Positions 32,713-41,295 of a stretch of DNA of 64,000 nt are shown here, in pieces. The position numbers and the translations under genes were made by a program. The notes below the pieces were generated by a model. The model was given only the letters and a program-made list of their open reading frames with translations. It was not told the origin of the DNA and searched no databases. Origin of the DNA: Flavobacterium defluvii. GTDB taxonomy: Bacteria > Bacteroidota > Bacteroidia > Flavobacteriales > Flavobacteriaceae. How positions within the stretch are numbered: the first letter of the stretch is position 1; every line of letters begins with the position of its first letter. Location: assembly GCF_900129555.1 (NCBI RefSeq), contig NZ_FQWC01000009.1, forward strand, positions 186,001 to 250,000. The letters are read 5' to 3'.

Positions 32713-34485
32713 ATGGAAATATATTTTAATAAGGTCGATCATTATTCAAAAGTTTATAACCAAATCAGCAAAAGATACAACAGCATAAGTCTGTTAAGGC
32801 TTTTAAGCATATTTTTTTGTTTGTTTATGTTGTTTTATTACATCAAAACCAACGAAATATTCTATGCAGTAATTGCTTTTTTATCTTTTGCTGGTTTTCT
32901 TTTTTTAATGAGAATCCATTCTAAATTATCTTTTAAAAGAGAATTGACCAAAGCTATTTTAGAAATTAATGAAGATGAAATTGCTTATTTAAAAAGAGAA
33001 AAACTTCCTTTTGAAAACGGAATCGAATTCAACGATTTTCATCATCCTTATGCTTACGATTTAGACATTTTTGGAGAACATTCGTTATTTCAAAATTTAA
33101 ACAGAACAGCCACTTTTATAGGTAAAAAAACATTAGCAAATAAGTTATTAAATTTATTTTCTAATGAAACAATTCTGGAAAACCAGCATGCAGTTAATGA
33201 ATTAAAAACTAAAATCGACTGGCGTCAGGATTTTGAATCTCTTGCCATTGTCAGTGCTGACAGTAAAAACTCATACGAATCATTAATTCATTGGATTTCA
33301 TTTAAAAATAATTCATTATCTAAAGTTTTACTTTCGCTTTCTGTCATACTCCCAACTGTATTTTTCGGTTTTATAACATCCTATTTTATTACTTCAAAAG
33401 CGATATTATTATCGTATGCCACTTATATTTTTATTTTCAATTTAATGGTTTTAGGAAGATCGCTTAAGCGAATTCAGTCCGAAATTGCAAAAGCGGATAA
33501 TATTGATAAAACAATTAAACAATACAGTTTATTGGTTGAAAAAATTGAAACCGAAAAATTCGAATCTAAAAAACTGATTGAACTACAAAAACAATTAATA
33601 TCTAAAAATGCAGCAGCGAGTTCTCATTTAAAACAATTGTCGGAGTTGTTTTCTAGAATGGATACAATCAACAATTTTGTTACTGCAATCGTATTTAATG
33701 GTTCTTTTTTATTTAATCTTCACGTTTTAAGGGCTCTTTTAAAATGGAAAGAAAATTATGCGCACGAACTTGAAAACTGGATCAATATTATTGGAGAATT
33801 TGAAGCTTTAAATAGTTTGGCAAATTTGTCCTATAATAATTCTGATTTCGTTTTCCCTGAAATTAATTCAGAATATAAAATTGGTTTTGAAAATTTAAGC
33901 CATCCATTATTAAATCCGGAGACGAGAGTAGGGAATAATACTCATTTTTATCCTCAATCTTTTATGATTTTAACCGGATCGAATATGTCAGGAAAAAGTA
34001 CATTTTTAAGGAGTTTGGGAATTAATATGGTTTTAGGCGGAATTGGTTCAGTCGTTTGTGCTTCAAAAGCTAATATTCATCCACTTCCAGTTTTAGTTTC
34101 AATGAGATTATCGGATTCTTTGGCCGATAGCGAATCCTATTTCTTTGCAGAAATTAAACGATTAAAACAAATCATGGATGCGTTGGAAGAACGCCCGGCT
34201 TTTGTTTTACTAGACGAAATTTTAAGAGGAACAAATTCCGATGATAAGCGTAACGGAACTATCGAAGTAGTGAAAAAAGTAATTGCTAAAAAAGCAATTG
34301 GCGCCATCGCAACACACGATATTGAAGTTTGTTTGACAACAAATGAATATCCGGATATTTTAACCAATCAATGTTTTGAAGTTGAAATTGAAAACAACGA
34401 ACTTCATTTTGATTATAAACTCCGCAGCGGAATCTGTAAAAACAAAAGTGCTACTTTTTTAATGCAAAAAATGGGAGTGATATAA
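32713..34485 (+). CDS. Membrane-anchored MutS-like ATPase
   Basis: The 590-residue protein has the MutS C-terminal ATPase: Walker A TGSNMSGKST (421-430), Walker B FVLLDEIL, and AIGAIATHD. Hydrophobic segments occur at about 28-75 (two) and 200-250 (two), so the protein is predicted to be in the membrane. The mismatch-recognition domain of MutS is absent; only core and ATPase parts are recognisable. Similar MutS-related proteins are common in Bacteroidota and their role is not established. A strong terminator follows at 34562. Confidence 0.85.
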   Translation: MEIYFNKVDHYSKVYNQISKRYNSISLLRLLSIFFCLFMLFYYIKTNEIFYAVIAFLSFAGFLFLMRIHSKLSFKRELTKAILEINEDEIAYLKREKLPFENGIEFNDFHHPYAYDLDIFGEHSLFQNLNRTATFIGKKTLANKLLNLFSNETILENQHAVNELKTKIDWRQDFESLAIVSADSKNSYESLIHWISFKNNSLSKVLLSLSVILPTVFFGFITSYFITSKAILLSYATYIFIFNLMVLGRSLKRIQSEIAKADNIDKTIKQYSLLVEKIETEKFESKKLIELQKQLISKNAAASSHLKQLSELFSRMDTINNFVTAIVFNGSFLFNLHVLRALLKWKENYAHELENWINIIGEFEALNSLANLSYNNSDFVFPEINSEYKIGFENLSHPLLNPETRVGNNTHFYPQSFMILTGSNMSGKSTFLRSLGINMVLGGIGSVVCASKANIHPLPVLVSMRLSDSLADSESYFFAEIKRLKQIMDALEERPAFVLLDEILRGTNSDDKRNGTIEVVKKVIAKKAIGAIATHDIEVCLTTNEYPDILTNQCFEVEIENNELHFDYKLRSGICKNKSATFLMQKMGVI

Positions 34486-34561
34486 TTTTAGATTCGAAAA
34501 AAATAAATCTAATGCATTCCCGTGGATGAAACCATGAGATATATTTGATCTTTTTTAATTC

Positions 34562-34599
34562 AAAATCCCGGATGAATATTAAAATTCGTCCGGGATTTT
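34562..34599 (+). terminator. Terminator after the MutS-like gene
   Basis: AAAATCCCGGATGAAT (34562-34577) pairs with ATTCGTCCGGGATTTT (34584-34599), 16 positions with one G-T pair. Confidence 0.8.
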
Positions 34600-34855
34600 G
34601 CATTACAATATCTATTACATTCCTGCTTATTTTTCAAAATTCGCTTAAAATTTAATTAAAGATTTTAAGCCTATTTTTCTATTAATGGTATTCATAAAGA
34701 TTAGTTTTACCACATCAAAAACTAATCAAATTGGCATAAAAACTATTAAAACACTATTAAAAGTCAAAATGACAATAACAGAGTAAAAACCAGTATTTGC
34801 TGATTATTCTGCTTTATTTTGGCTATAAATTAACGATTTATTAAAAATAAATTTT

Positions 34856-34871
34856 ACTAAAACGATTTTGT
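34856..34871. promoter_or_regulatory. Candidate LacI operator upstream of lacI
   Basis: ACTAAAACGATTTTGT matches the perfect palindrome at 35978-35993 in 14 of 16 positions, including the central CG. It lies 15 bases upstream of the -7-like box TATATTTG at 34886-34893, where a bound repressor would block lacI transcription. Confidence 0.5.
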
Positions 34872-34931
34872 AAGTTTCGATTACATATATTTGCGATGTA
34901 CTAAAATTTACATTAATAGTTTATACGCCCG

Positions 34932-35942
34932 ATGAAAAAGATTACAATAAGAGATATTGCCAAGCAAGCTGAAGTATCTATTTCGACAGTTTCTTTTGTT
35001 ATTAACGGAAAAGGCGAAAGAATGGCAATACGACCTGCTGTAATAAAAAAAGTTCAGGACGTTGCACAAAAGCTTCACTATAAACCAAGTATGATTGCAA
35101 GCAGTTTAAGAACTGGAAAAACACAATCAATCGGGCTTATAGTCGAAGATATATCCAATCAATTTTTTGCCGACTTGGCAAGAGTTATCGAAGATGAAGC
35201 AAAAAACATCAATTACCGGGTTTTTTACTGCAGTACCGGAGACGATAATGAGCGCTCTGAAGAATTAGTCCAAAGTCTTTTACAGGCAAATGTAGAAGGT
35301 TTTATCATTACACCAACCCGAAATTTAGAGAGAACCATCGGCATGCTTTTAAAAATGCAAAAACCGGTTGTACTAATTGACAGGTATTTCACCAATCAAA
35401 AAGTAAGTCATGTAGCAATGGATAATTACGAAGGTTCTTATTCTGCCGTTAAATATTTAATTGAAAAGGGCCGCAAAAAAATTGCTGTTGTAAATATTAA
35501 AACTGGAATGATCCAGATGAAATTAAGAGAAAAGGGATATGTAGAAGCCTTGAAGGAAAATGAAATTTATGATGAAAACCTTACCCTTCACTTAGATTAC
35601 AGGATCAGTAACAAAAGCAGGATTAACGCCATTACTAATTTTCTTAAGGAAAACACTGAAATAGATGCTGTATTGTTTCTATCCAATTATTTAGGACTTG
35701 CAGGACTTCAGGCTTGTAGAAATTTAAAATATAAAATCCCTGAAGACATTTCGGTTATCAGTTTTGATGATCACGACAGTTTCGAACTGCATACTCCTAT
35801 GATTACGGTTGTAGCACAGCCTATCGAAGAGATTGCTGTTAAATCTATACAATTATTAATGGACCAGATGACAAATTATGATGATTTTAAAATAGAAAAA
35901 ATCCTTCAAAAGGGAAAATTAATTATAAGAGAGTCAGTTTAA
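34932..35942 (+). CDS. LacI family transcriptional regulator
   Basis: The 336-residue protein has an N-terminal LacI helix-turn-helix (about 3-50; ITIRDIAKQAEVSISTVSFV, hinge helix around KPSMIASSLRTGKT) and a periplasmic-binding-protein-like sugar-sensing domain (about 60-336). It precedes the SusC gene of the mannan locus by 198 bases on the same strand. A perfect palindrome in that gap and a near copy upstream of its own gene are likely binding sites. It probably responds to mannose, a manno-oligosaccharide or a phosphorylated product. Confidence 0.93.
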   Translation: MKKITIRDIAKQAEVSISTVSFVINGKGERMAIRPAVIKKVQDVAQKLHYKPSMIASSLRTGKTQSIGLIVEDISNQFFADLARVIEDEAKNINYRVFYCSTGDDNERSEELVQSLLQANVEGFIITPTRNLERTIGMLLKMQKPVVLIDRYFTNQKVSHVAMDNYEGSYSAVKYLIEKGRKKIAVVNIKTGMIQMKLREKGYVEALKENEIYDENLTLHLDYRISNKSRINAITNFLKENTEIDAVLFLSNYLGLAGLQACRNLKYKIPEDISVISFDDHDSFELHTPMITVVAQPIEEIAVKSIQLLMDQMTNYDDFKIEKILQKGKLIIRESV

Positions 35943-35977
35943 AATAAAGACAAAAAAGAGTTTTTTTTACTCATTTT

Positions 35978-35993
35978 ACTAAATCGATTTAGT
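35978..35993. promoter_or_regulatory. Candidate LacI operator upstream of susC
   Basis: ACTAAATCGATTTAGT is a perfect 16-base palindrome with a central CG, the form typical of LacI-family operators. It lies between lacI and susC, 148 bases upstream of the SusC ATG. Confidence 0.6.
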
Positions 35994-36001
35994 TAATTCG
36001 T

Positions 36002-36046
36002 CCCTTGATTTTACTGACGTTCAGTCAATTTTACTAAGGGCTTTTT
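36002..36046 (+). terminator. Possible terminator after lacI
   Basis: CCCTT (36002-36006) pairs with AAGGG (36036-36040), with an inner ACTGA-CGT-TCAGT hairpin (36013-36025), and CTTTTT follows. The stem is interrupted, so this may also be a leader structure. Confidence 0.45.
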
Positions 36047-36140
36047 ATATCCGGAATTGAGTTCAAAATTTTATTAATTATTAACAAACACAAACACAGA
36101 CGAACAAAACAAAAATTTAAACCAAATCAAAACCAAAAAA

Positions 36141-39100
36141 ATGCTTATGAAACGAATATTAGCAGTGTTAGGAATGGTATTGTTGAGCAGTTTAGGAGCT
36201 GCAGCACAAAACCGATTAATAACAGGCGTAGTAGCAGATGCAGAGAACAAGGGAATTGTTGCCGCATCAGTAGAGGTTCAAGGAAAACCATTTAGTGCAA
36301 TTACAGATGCCGAAGGGCGATTTAGAATGAATGTTCCTCAGGGAAAAGTAATCTTAAATGTATCTTCTATCGGATTTCAGTCAAAATCTGTTGAAGTTCA
36401 GGAAAATGAAACAAGAGTTTCAGTTGTATTAACAGAAACGACACAAGAATTAAAAGATGTTGTTGTAACTTCATTTGGAGTTAAAAAACAAAGAAAAAGT
36501 TTAGGTTATGCCGTAGGTGAGTTAAAAGGTGAGGACCTGACAAAAAATAAAGAAATCAACTTAGGAAACGCACTTCAGGGTAAAATTGCCGGAGTTAACG
36601 TTTCGGCACCGGTAACAGGACCATCAGGTTCGAGCCGTGTTGTAATTCGTGGAGCAACTTCAGCATCAGGACTTAACCAGCCTTTGTATGTTGTAGACGG
36701 AATCCCGATTGATAATACACAGCAGGGAAATGCCGGAATGTGGGGAGGTGCTGATAAAGGAGATGGTATGTCGTCTTTCAACCCGGATGATATTGCTTCG
36801 ATGTCAGTATTAAAAGGTAGTGCCGCTTCTGCTCTTTATGGATATAGAGGATCAAATGGTGTTATCTTAATTACAACTAAAAAAGGTAAAAACGGAACCG
36901 GAATTGGCGTTGATTTCAATACAAATTCAACTTTCAATACGCCTGCAAGTCTTTTAAACTGGCAGGATCAGTATGGTGCAGGTGCTCCAAATGCGAGCGG
37001 TGTTCCAAGTAGATTTACAAATTTACAAGAACTTAGAGATTCATACTATTTTGCCTGGGGGGATAAATACGACGGAACTCCTTCTATAGCTCTTGATGGT
37101 ACTACAAGACCATACAAAGCTTATGGAAAAGATAACGTTGAGAATTTCTACAGAACCGGATATTCTTTCAGTAATACTTTGGCTATTTCTGGTGGAAACG
37201 AAACAACAAATTTCAGATTATCTTTTGGAAACACTAAAGATGAGTCTATTATGCCAGGAACTACTTTTGGTAGAAACAACGTGGCTTTGAGCTTAAATTC
37301 GGCTCCAAATAAAAAGATCAACATTGAATCAAACGCGCAGTATATTTCAGAAAAAAGTCATAACAGACCTTATTTGAATGACTCGCCAAGAAACCCATCT
37401 TTTCCAACTACTTTCATGACGCCAAGTTCTGATATTAGATGGTTAAGCAATCCGTATGATGCTAACGGAGGAGAAGAAGACTTTTTGGGTGCAAACGTTT
37501 ATCATACCAACCCATATTTTGCTACAAAATCTCCATTAAACGACGATTTAAGAAAGCGTTTTATTGGTTCTGCAAAAGTTACTTATAATATTACAGACAA
37601 AATTTATGCAAAAGGTGTTCTTGGTATTGATGATATTAATTATGAATATACTGAAATTGAGCCAACAGGAATCAATTACAACCCAGGAGGATCTATTGAA
37701 AACAGAATTGAAACACGTTCTGAGGTTAATGCTTCGGGTTATTTAGGATATAAAGGCAATATCGTAAAAGACCTTTCATTAGACGCATTTGTTGGAGCAA
37801 ACCGCCAGCATAACCGTTATAGTGGTATTAAAATGAAAGGAAATAATTTTATCGTTCCATTTGAATATTTCTACGGAAACACACAGCCGGATAAAACAGA
37901 AAAATTATTTTCACAAAGTGAAGTGAACTCTCTTTTCTATTCTGCAGATATTGGATACAAAGATTTCTTGTACTTAAGTTTAACTGGTCGTGAAGATTGG
38001 TTTTCAACTTTAGATCCTGCAAACAACAGTACTTTTTATCCTTCTGTAAGTTCAAGTTTTATTTACTCTGAAGTAATTAAATTACCGGAATGGATTTCTT
38101 ATGGTAAATTAAGAGCAGGCTGGGGTAACGTTGGAGGTGCATTGCCGGAAGCTTATGCTTTGGCATTAACTTACACAACACCAGACGGACAAACAGATTC
38201 ATTAGGTCAGCCAATTTTAGGTGTAAATGGAGAAACTATTCCAAACAGAACTTTAAAACCTTATAATGTAAGTACAATAGAGTTTGGTTTTGAAAATACT
38301 TTCTTCAACAACAGAGTAAGCACAGACTTGACTTTTTACCAAAAAAGAACAACAAATGATATTACTGATGCCGATGTTTCTCTGGCTTCTGGTTACAGAA
38401 CTACAAAAATCAATGTAGGTGAAATCATGAATAAAGGGGTTGAGTTTGCTGTCAATGTAAAAGCTGTCAAAACACCAAGTTTCTCTTGGAGCGTAGGTTA
38501 TAATTTTGCATATAATGACAGTGAAGTAATCAGTCTTTCGGATAAAATTACAACAAAATCTTTAGAAGGAAACAGAGACGGAAGAGCTTCTGTAGTTTTA
38601 GAAAAAGGTCAGCCTTTTGGAGTTATTAAAGCTTACGATTATTTAAGAGATGCGCAGGGAAATATTGTTCTGGATACAAACGGAAAATTCATGAGAGGAA
38701 ACTTAATCATTGCAGGTCAAGGTGTTGCACCAACTTCAATGGGGCTTTCAAATGATTTCTCTTATAAAAATTTCACACTTTCTGTTTTTGTTGATGCTAA
38801 ATTTGGTGGAGAAATCTACTCTGCAACAAACCAGTTAGGAACTCGTTACGGATTATCTGAAATTACGCTTCCGGGACGTGAAGGCGGAGTTGCTGTAAGC
38901 GGAAGAGATGTAAACGGAAATCCGGTTAACACAACCGTTTCTGCATATGATTACTGGAGAAGTTACAGCGATGTTACATCAAACTTTGTATACGATGCTG
39001 ATTTTGTAAAACTAAGAGCGATTTCATTTGCTTACAATTTCCCAAAACTGTTTTTACAAAAAACACCTTTTCAATCGGTTAGTTTAGCATTTTCTGCTCA

Positions 39101-39239
39101 TAACTTATGGACAATTTATGACAAAGTGCCAAACATTGACCCAGAGTCAAACTATTCAAATAGTAATGCACAAGGTATGGAGAGAGCTTCAATGCCTTTG
39201 ACAAGAAATTATGGTTTTTCACTTAATGTCAAATTCTAA
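36141..39239 (+). CDS. SusC/RagA family TonB-linked transporter of the mannan locus
   Basis: The 1032-residue protein has a signal peptide (MKRILAVLGMVLLSSLGAAA from the third residue; the ATG at 36147 is an equally good start), a carboxypeptidase-regulatory-like domain (about 25-105), a plug (about 115-235; LGNALQGKIAGVNVS, VVIRGATSASG, SVLKGSAASALYGYRGSNGV) and a barrel to the C-terminus (YGFSLNVKF). It should import glycans together with the SusD encoded 11 bases downstream. Context of alpha-mannosidases points to alpha-mannan or high-mannose N-glycan fragments. Confidence 0.95.
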   Translation: MLMKRILAVLGMVLLSSLGAAAQNRLITGVVADAENKGIVAASVEVQGKPFSAITDAEGRFRMNVPQGKVILNVSSIGFQSKSVEVQENETRVSVVLTETTQELKDVVVTSFGVKKQRKSLGYAVGELKGEDLTKNKEINLGNALQGKIAGVNVSAPVTGPSGSSRVVIRGATSASGLNQPLYVVDGIPIDNTQQGNAGMWGGADKGDGMSSFNPDDIASMSVLKGSAASALYGYRGSNGVILITTKKGKNGTGIGVDFNTNSTFNTPASLLNWQDQYGAGAPNASGVPSRFTNLQELRDSYYFAWGDKYDGTPSIALDGTTRPYKAYGKDNVENFYRTGYSFSNTLAISGGNETTNFRLSFGNTKDESIMPGTTFGRNNVALSLNSAPNKKINIESNAQYISEKSHNRPYLNDSPRNPSFPTTFMTPSSDIRWLSNPYDANGGEEDFLGANVYHTNPYFATKSPLNDDLRKRFIGSAKVTYNITDKIYAKGVLGIDDINYEYTEIEPTGINYNPGGSIENRIETRSEVNASGYLGYKGNIVKDLSLDAFVGANRQHNRYSGIKMKGNNFIVPFEYFYGNTQPDKTEKLFSQSEVNSLFYSADIGYKDFLYLSLTGREDWFSTLDPANNSTFYPSVSSSFIYSEVIKLPEWISYGKLRAGWGNVGGALPEAYALALTYTTPDGQTDSLGQPILGVNGETIPNRTLKPYNVSTIEFGFENTFFNNRVSTDLTFYQKRTTNDITDADVSLASGYRTTKINVGEIMNKGVEFAVNVKAVKTPSFSWSVGYNFAYNDSEVISLSDKITTKSLEGNRDGRASVVLEKGQPFGVIKAYDYLRDAQGNIVLDTNGKFMRGNLIIAGQGVAPTSMGLSNDFSYKNFTLSVFVDAKFGGEIYSATNQLGTRYGLSEITLPGREGGVAVSGRDVNGNPVNTTVSAYDYWRSYSDVTSNFVYDADFVKLRAISFAYNFPKLFLQKTPFQSVSLAFSAHNLWTIYDKVPNIDPESNYSNSNAQGMERASMPLTRNYGFSLNVKF

Positions 39240-39250
39240 TACTTATAAAG

Positions 39251-40765
39251 ATGAAAAATAGATATATAAAAATATTTTGTATCGCAATCGTTAGTGCTTT
39301 GACATTAGCTTCATGCGATAAAGGATTCGAAGAAATGAACAAGAATCCAAATGCTTTAACTGACCCTGCTGTAAAATCAATGTTTACACTTGCAGAGATT
39401 TATGTAGACGGGCAGGATTTTTCTAATACTCGAGGAAATAATATATATGCTGCACAAATTGTACAGCACTTTTCTTCACCTGGAGGTGCAGGTTCAAAAT
39501 ATACTTATTCTTCTGAGTATTCAGCAGCGCTTTTTGGAGAAACTTACGGAAAAGGATTAAATCAAATTTATCAGTTATTATCTGTAGTTGACAATACTCC
39601 GGAAAATACTAATATGATTCAGGCGTTAAGAATCATGAAAGTTTTCTTGTTTCAAAAATTGACAGATACTTATGGTGAAGTTCCTTATTTTGAAGCAGGA
39701 AAAGGATATAACGGAAATATCTTTTCTCCAAAATATGATACACAAGAGGCCATCTACAATGATCTTTTGAAAGAATTGGATGAAGCTGGAACAGCTTTAG
39801 ATGCAGCAAAACCTTTTGTAGGAAGCGCTGATTTGTATTACCAAAGTGATGTTGCAAGATGGAAAAAACTAGCAAACTCTTTAATGCTTAGAGTAGCAAT
39901 GCGTCTGTCTAAAGTAAATCCGGCTAAAGCAAAAGAATTTGTAGAAAAAGCGTATTCAAAAGGAGTTTTTACTTCAAATGATGACAGTTTGGTTTTAAAA
40001 CATGATGCAGGCCCTGCAGGAGTTAAAACAAATCCAATCACATCTTCATGGGTTAGAAATGATTTGAACGGAGGAGAATCTAATATTAAATTCAGTAAAA
40101 CGTTTATTGATTTATTGAAAAATACAAACGACCCACGTTTAAGAATTTATGCAAAACTAGAAGCAACCGGAGATAATAATCCAGCAAGTCAGCAAGGTTT
40201 GCCAAATGAAGCAAAAGATTTTCCCGGAGGAGATAAAAAACTTTTCTCAGATCCAAATACTTCAACAGTATTACGTTTAGACGCCCCAACATTGATTATG
40301 TCTTATGCAGAAGTTCAGTTTATATTGGCAGAAGCTGCAGTAAAAGGATGGAATGTTGGCGGATCTGCACAAACGTACTATGAAAACGGAGTAAAAGCTG
40401 CGATGAATATTTTAACCATTTTTGGAGATAAAGTACCTGCGGTTACAACAGCAGAATACAATACATACATCACAACATATCCGTTTAAAACTGCAGGAAC
40501 AGAAGCTCAAAAAATTGAGCAGATTATTACTCAAAAATGGATTTTGTTATTATTTAATGGTTTTGAAGCTTTCTCTGAATACAGAAGAACCGGATATCCA
40601 GTTTTAGTTCCGGTAAATGATCCAACAGGAGATACACAGGGAACTATTCCTAGAAGGTTAATTTATGATCAGTCAGAATTAATAACAAATGCGGCTAATT
40701 ATAAAGAAGCAATTCAACGTCAAGGTTTAGATTTAATGACCACAAGAATCTGGTGGGATAAATAA
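39251..40765 (+). CDS. SusD/RagB family lipoprotein of the mannan locus
   Basis: The 504-residue protein has a lipoprotein signal with lipobox LASC (C22) followed by DKGFEEMNKNPN, typical of the SusD-like_2 type. The rest is a TPR-rich glycan-binding scaffold with VDNTPENTNMIQALRIMKVF and a C-terminal QKWILLLFNGFEAFSEYRRT motif. It works at the cell surface with the SusC encoded just upstream. A hairpin terminator follows at 40790, so the enzymes downstream may be transcribed separately. Confidence 0.94.
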   Translation: MKNRYIKIFCIAIVSALTLASCDKGFEEMNKNPNALTDPAVKSMFTLAEIYVDGQDFSNTRGNNIYAAQIVQHFSSPGGAGSKYTYSSEYSAALFGETYGKGLNQIYQLLSVVDNTPENTNMIQALRIMKVFLFQKLTDTYGEVPYFEAGKGYNGNIFSPKYDTQEAIYNDLLKELDEAGTALDAAKPFVGSADLYYQSDVARWKKLANSLMLRVAMRLSKVNPAKAKEFVEKAYSKGVFTSNDDSLVLKHDAGPAGVKTNPITSSWVRNDLNGGESNIKFSKTFIDLLKNTNDPRLRIYAKLEATGDNNPASQQGLPNEAKDFPGGDKKLFSDPNTSTVLRLDAPTLIMSYAEVQFILAEAAVKGWNVGGSAQTYYENGVKAAMNILTIFGDKVPAVTTAEYNTYITTYPFKTAGTEAQKIEQIITQKWILLLFNGFEAFSEYRRTGYPVLVPVNDPTGDTQGTIPRRLIYDQSELITNAANYKEAIQRQGLDLMTTRIWWDK

Positions 40766-40789
40766 TTTTTAAATTGGTTGGTTAGTTAA

Positions 40790-40825
40790 AATAAGTCGGG
40801 TACTGAGCATGCCCGGCTTATTTTT
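40790..40825 (+). terminator. Terminator after susD of the mannan locus
   Basis: AATAAGTCGGG (40790-40800) pairs with CCCGGCTTATT (40812-40822, one G-T pair) and TTT follows. Confidence 0.75.
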
Positions 40826-41111
40826 AAATTTCTTCATTAAAAATTTAGATGCAATCCGAAATTCTGAAAGATATAATTTAAGGACTTAAAAACCTTTTTT
40901 TTCGCAGCGGCAGAGAGCGCCTTTGCTGAAAAAGATGGCTTTACTTTCAATAAATTAAAAAAATCTCACAGTAAATAAGATGTTTTTGAATTTATTAATA
41001 AGTTGATTTAGAACAAAATACTACATCAATTACAATACACATACGGCAGTAAAAAAAGAAACTATTAATAGTTGTTTTTTTGAGTTAATAACGAAAAAAT
41101 AGATTTCTGGG

Positions 41112-41145
41112 GAGAAGGAATAATTAGTAAGCTCTGTTCCTTCTC
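41112..41145. promoter_or_regulatory. Inverted repeat upstream of the first GH92 gene
   Basis: GAGAAGGAA (41112-41120) and TTCCTTCTC (41137-41145) are perfectly complementary with a 16-base spacer and no T-tract, 151 bases upstream of the ATG. It could be an operator or a leader hairpin. Confidence 0.35.
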
Positions 41146-41295
41146 TAAACTGCCAAAATAATTAAATTTTTTTTCTATTTCTTCATCATTTCTTTGGTAA
41201 AATAATTAAAAAATATCAAGCAAATATCATATTGGATTAATAGAAAAACAGATAATCTCAGTATCTTAGAACTTTAGAGATCAAAAAATAAAAAA

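Larger units (their letters stand above)
34486..34931. other. 446-base intergenic region upstream of lacI
   Basis: It contains the terminator of the MutS-like gene (34562-34599), a LacI-site-like dyad (34856-34871) and a -7-like box TATATTTG (34886-34893). No gene is seen. Confidence 0.6.
40766..41295. other. 530-base intergenic region between susD and GH92
   Basis: It holds the susD terminator, a locally GC-richer imperfect hairpin (CAGC 40905-40908 with GCTG 40925-40928) and a 9-base inverted repeat at 41112-41145. No gene is seen. Confidence 0.55.
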
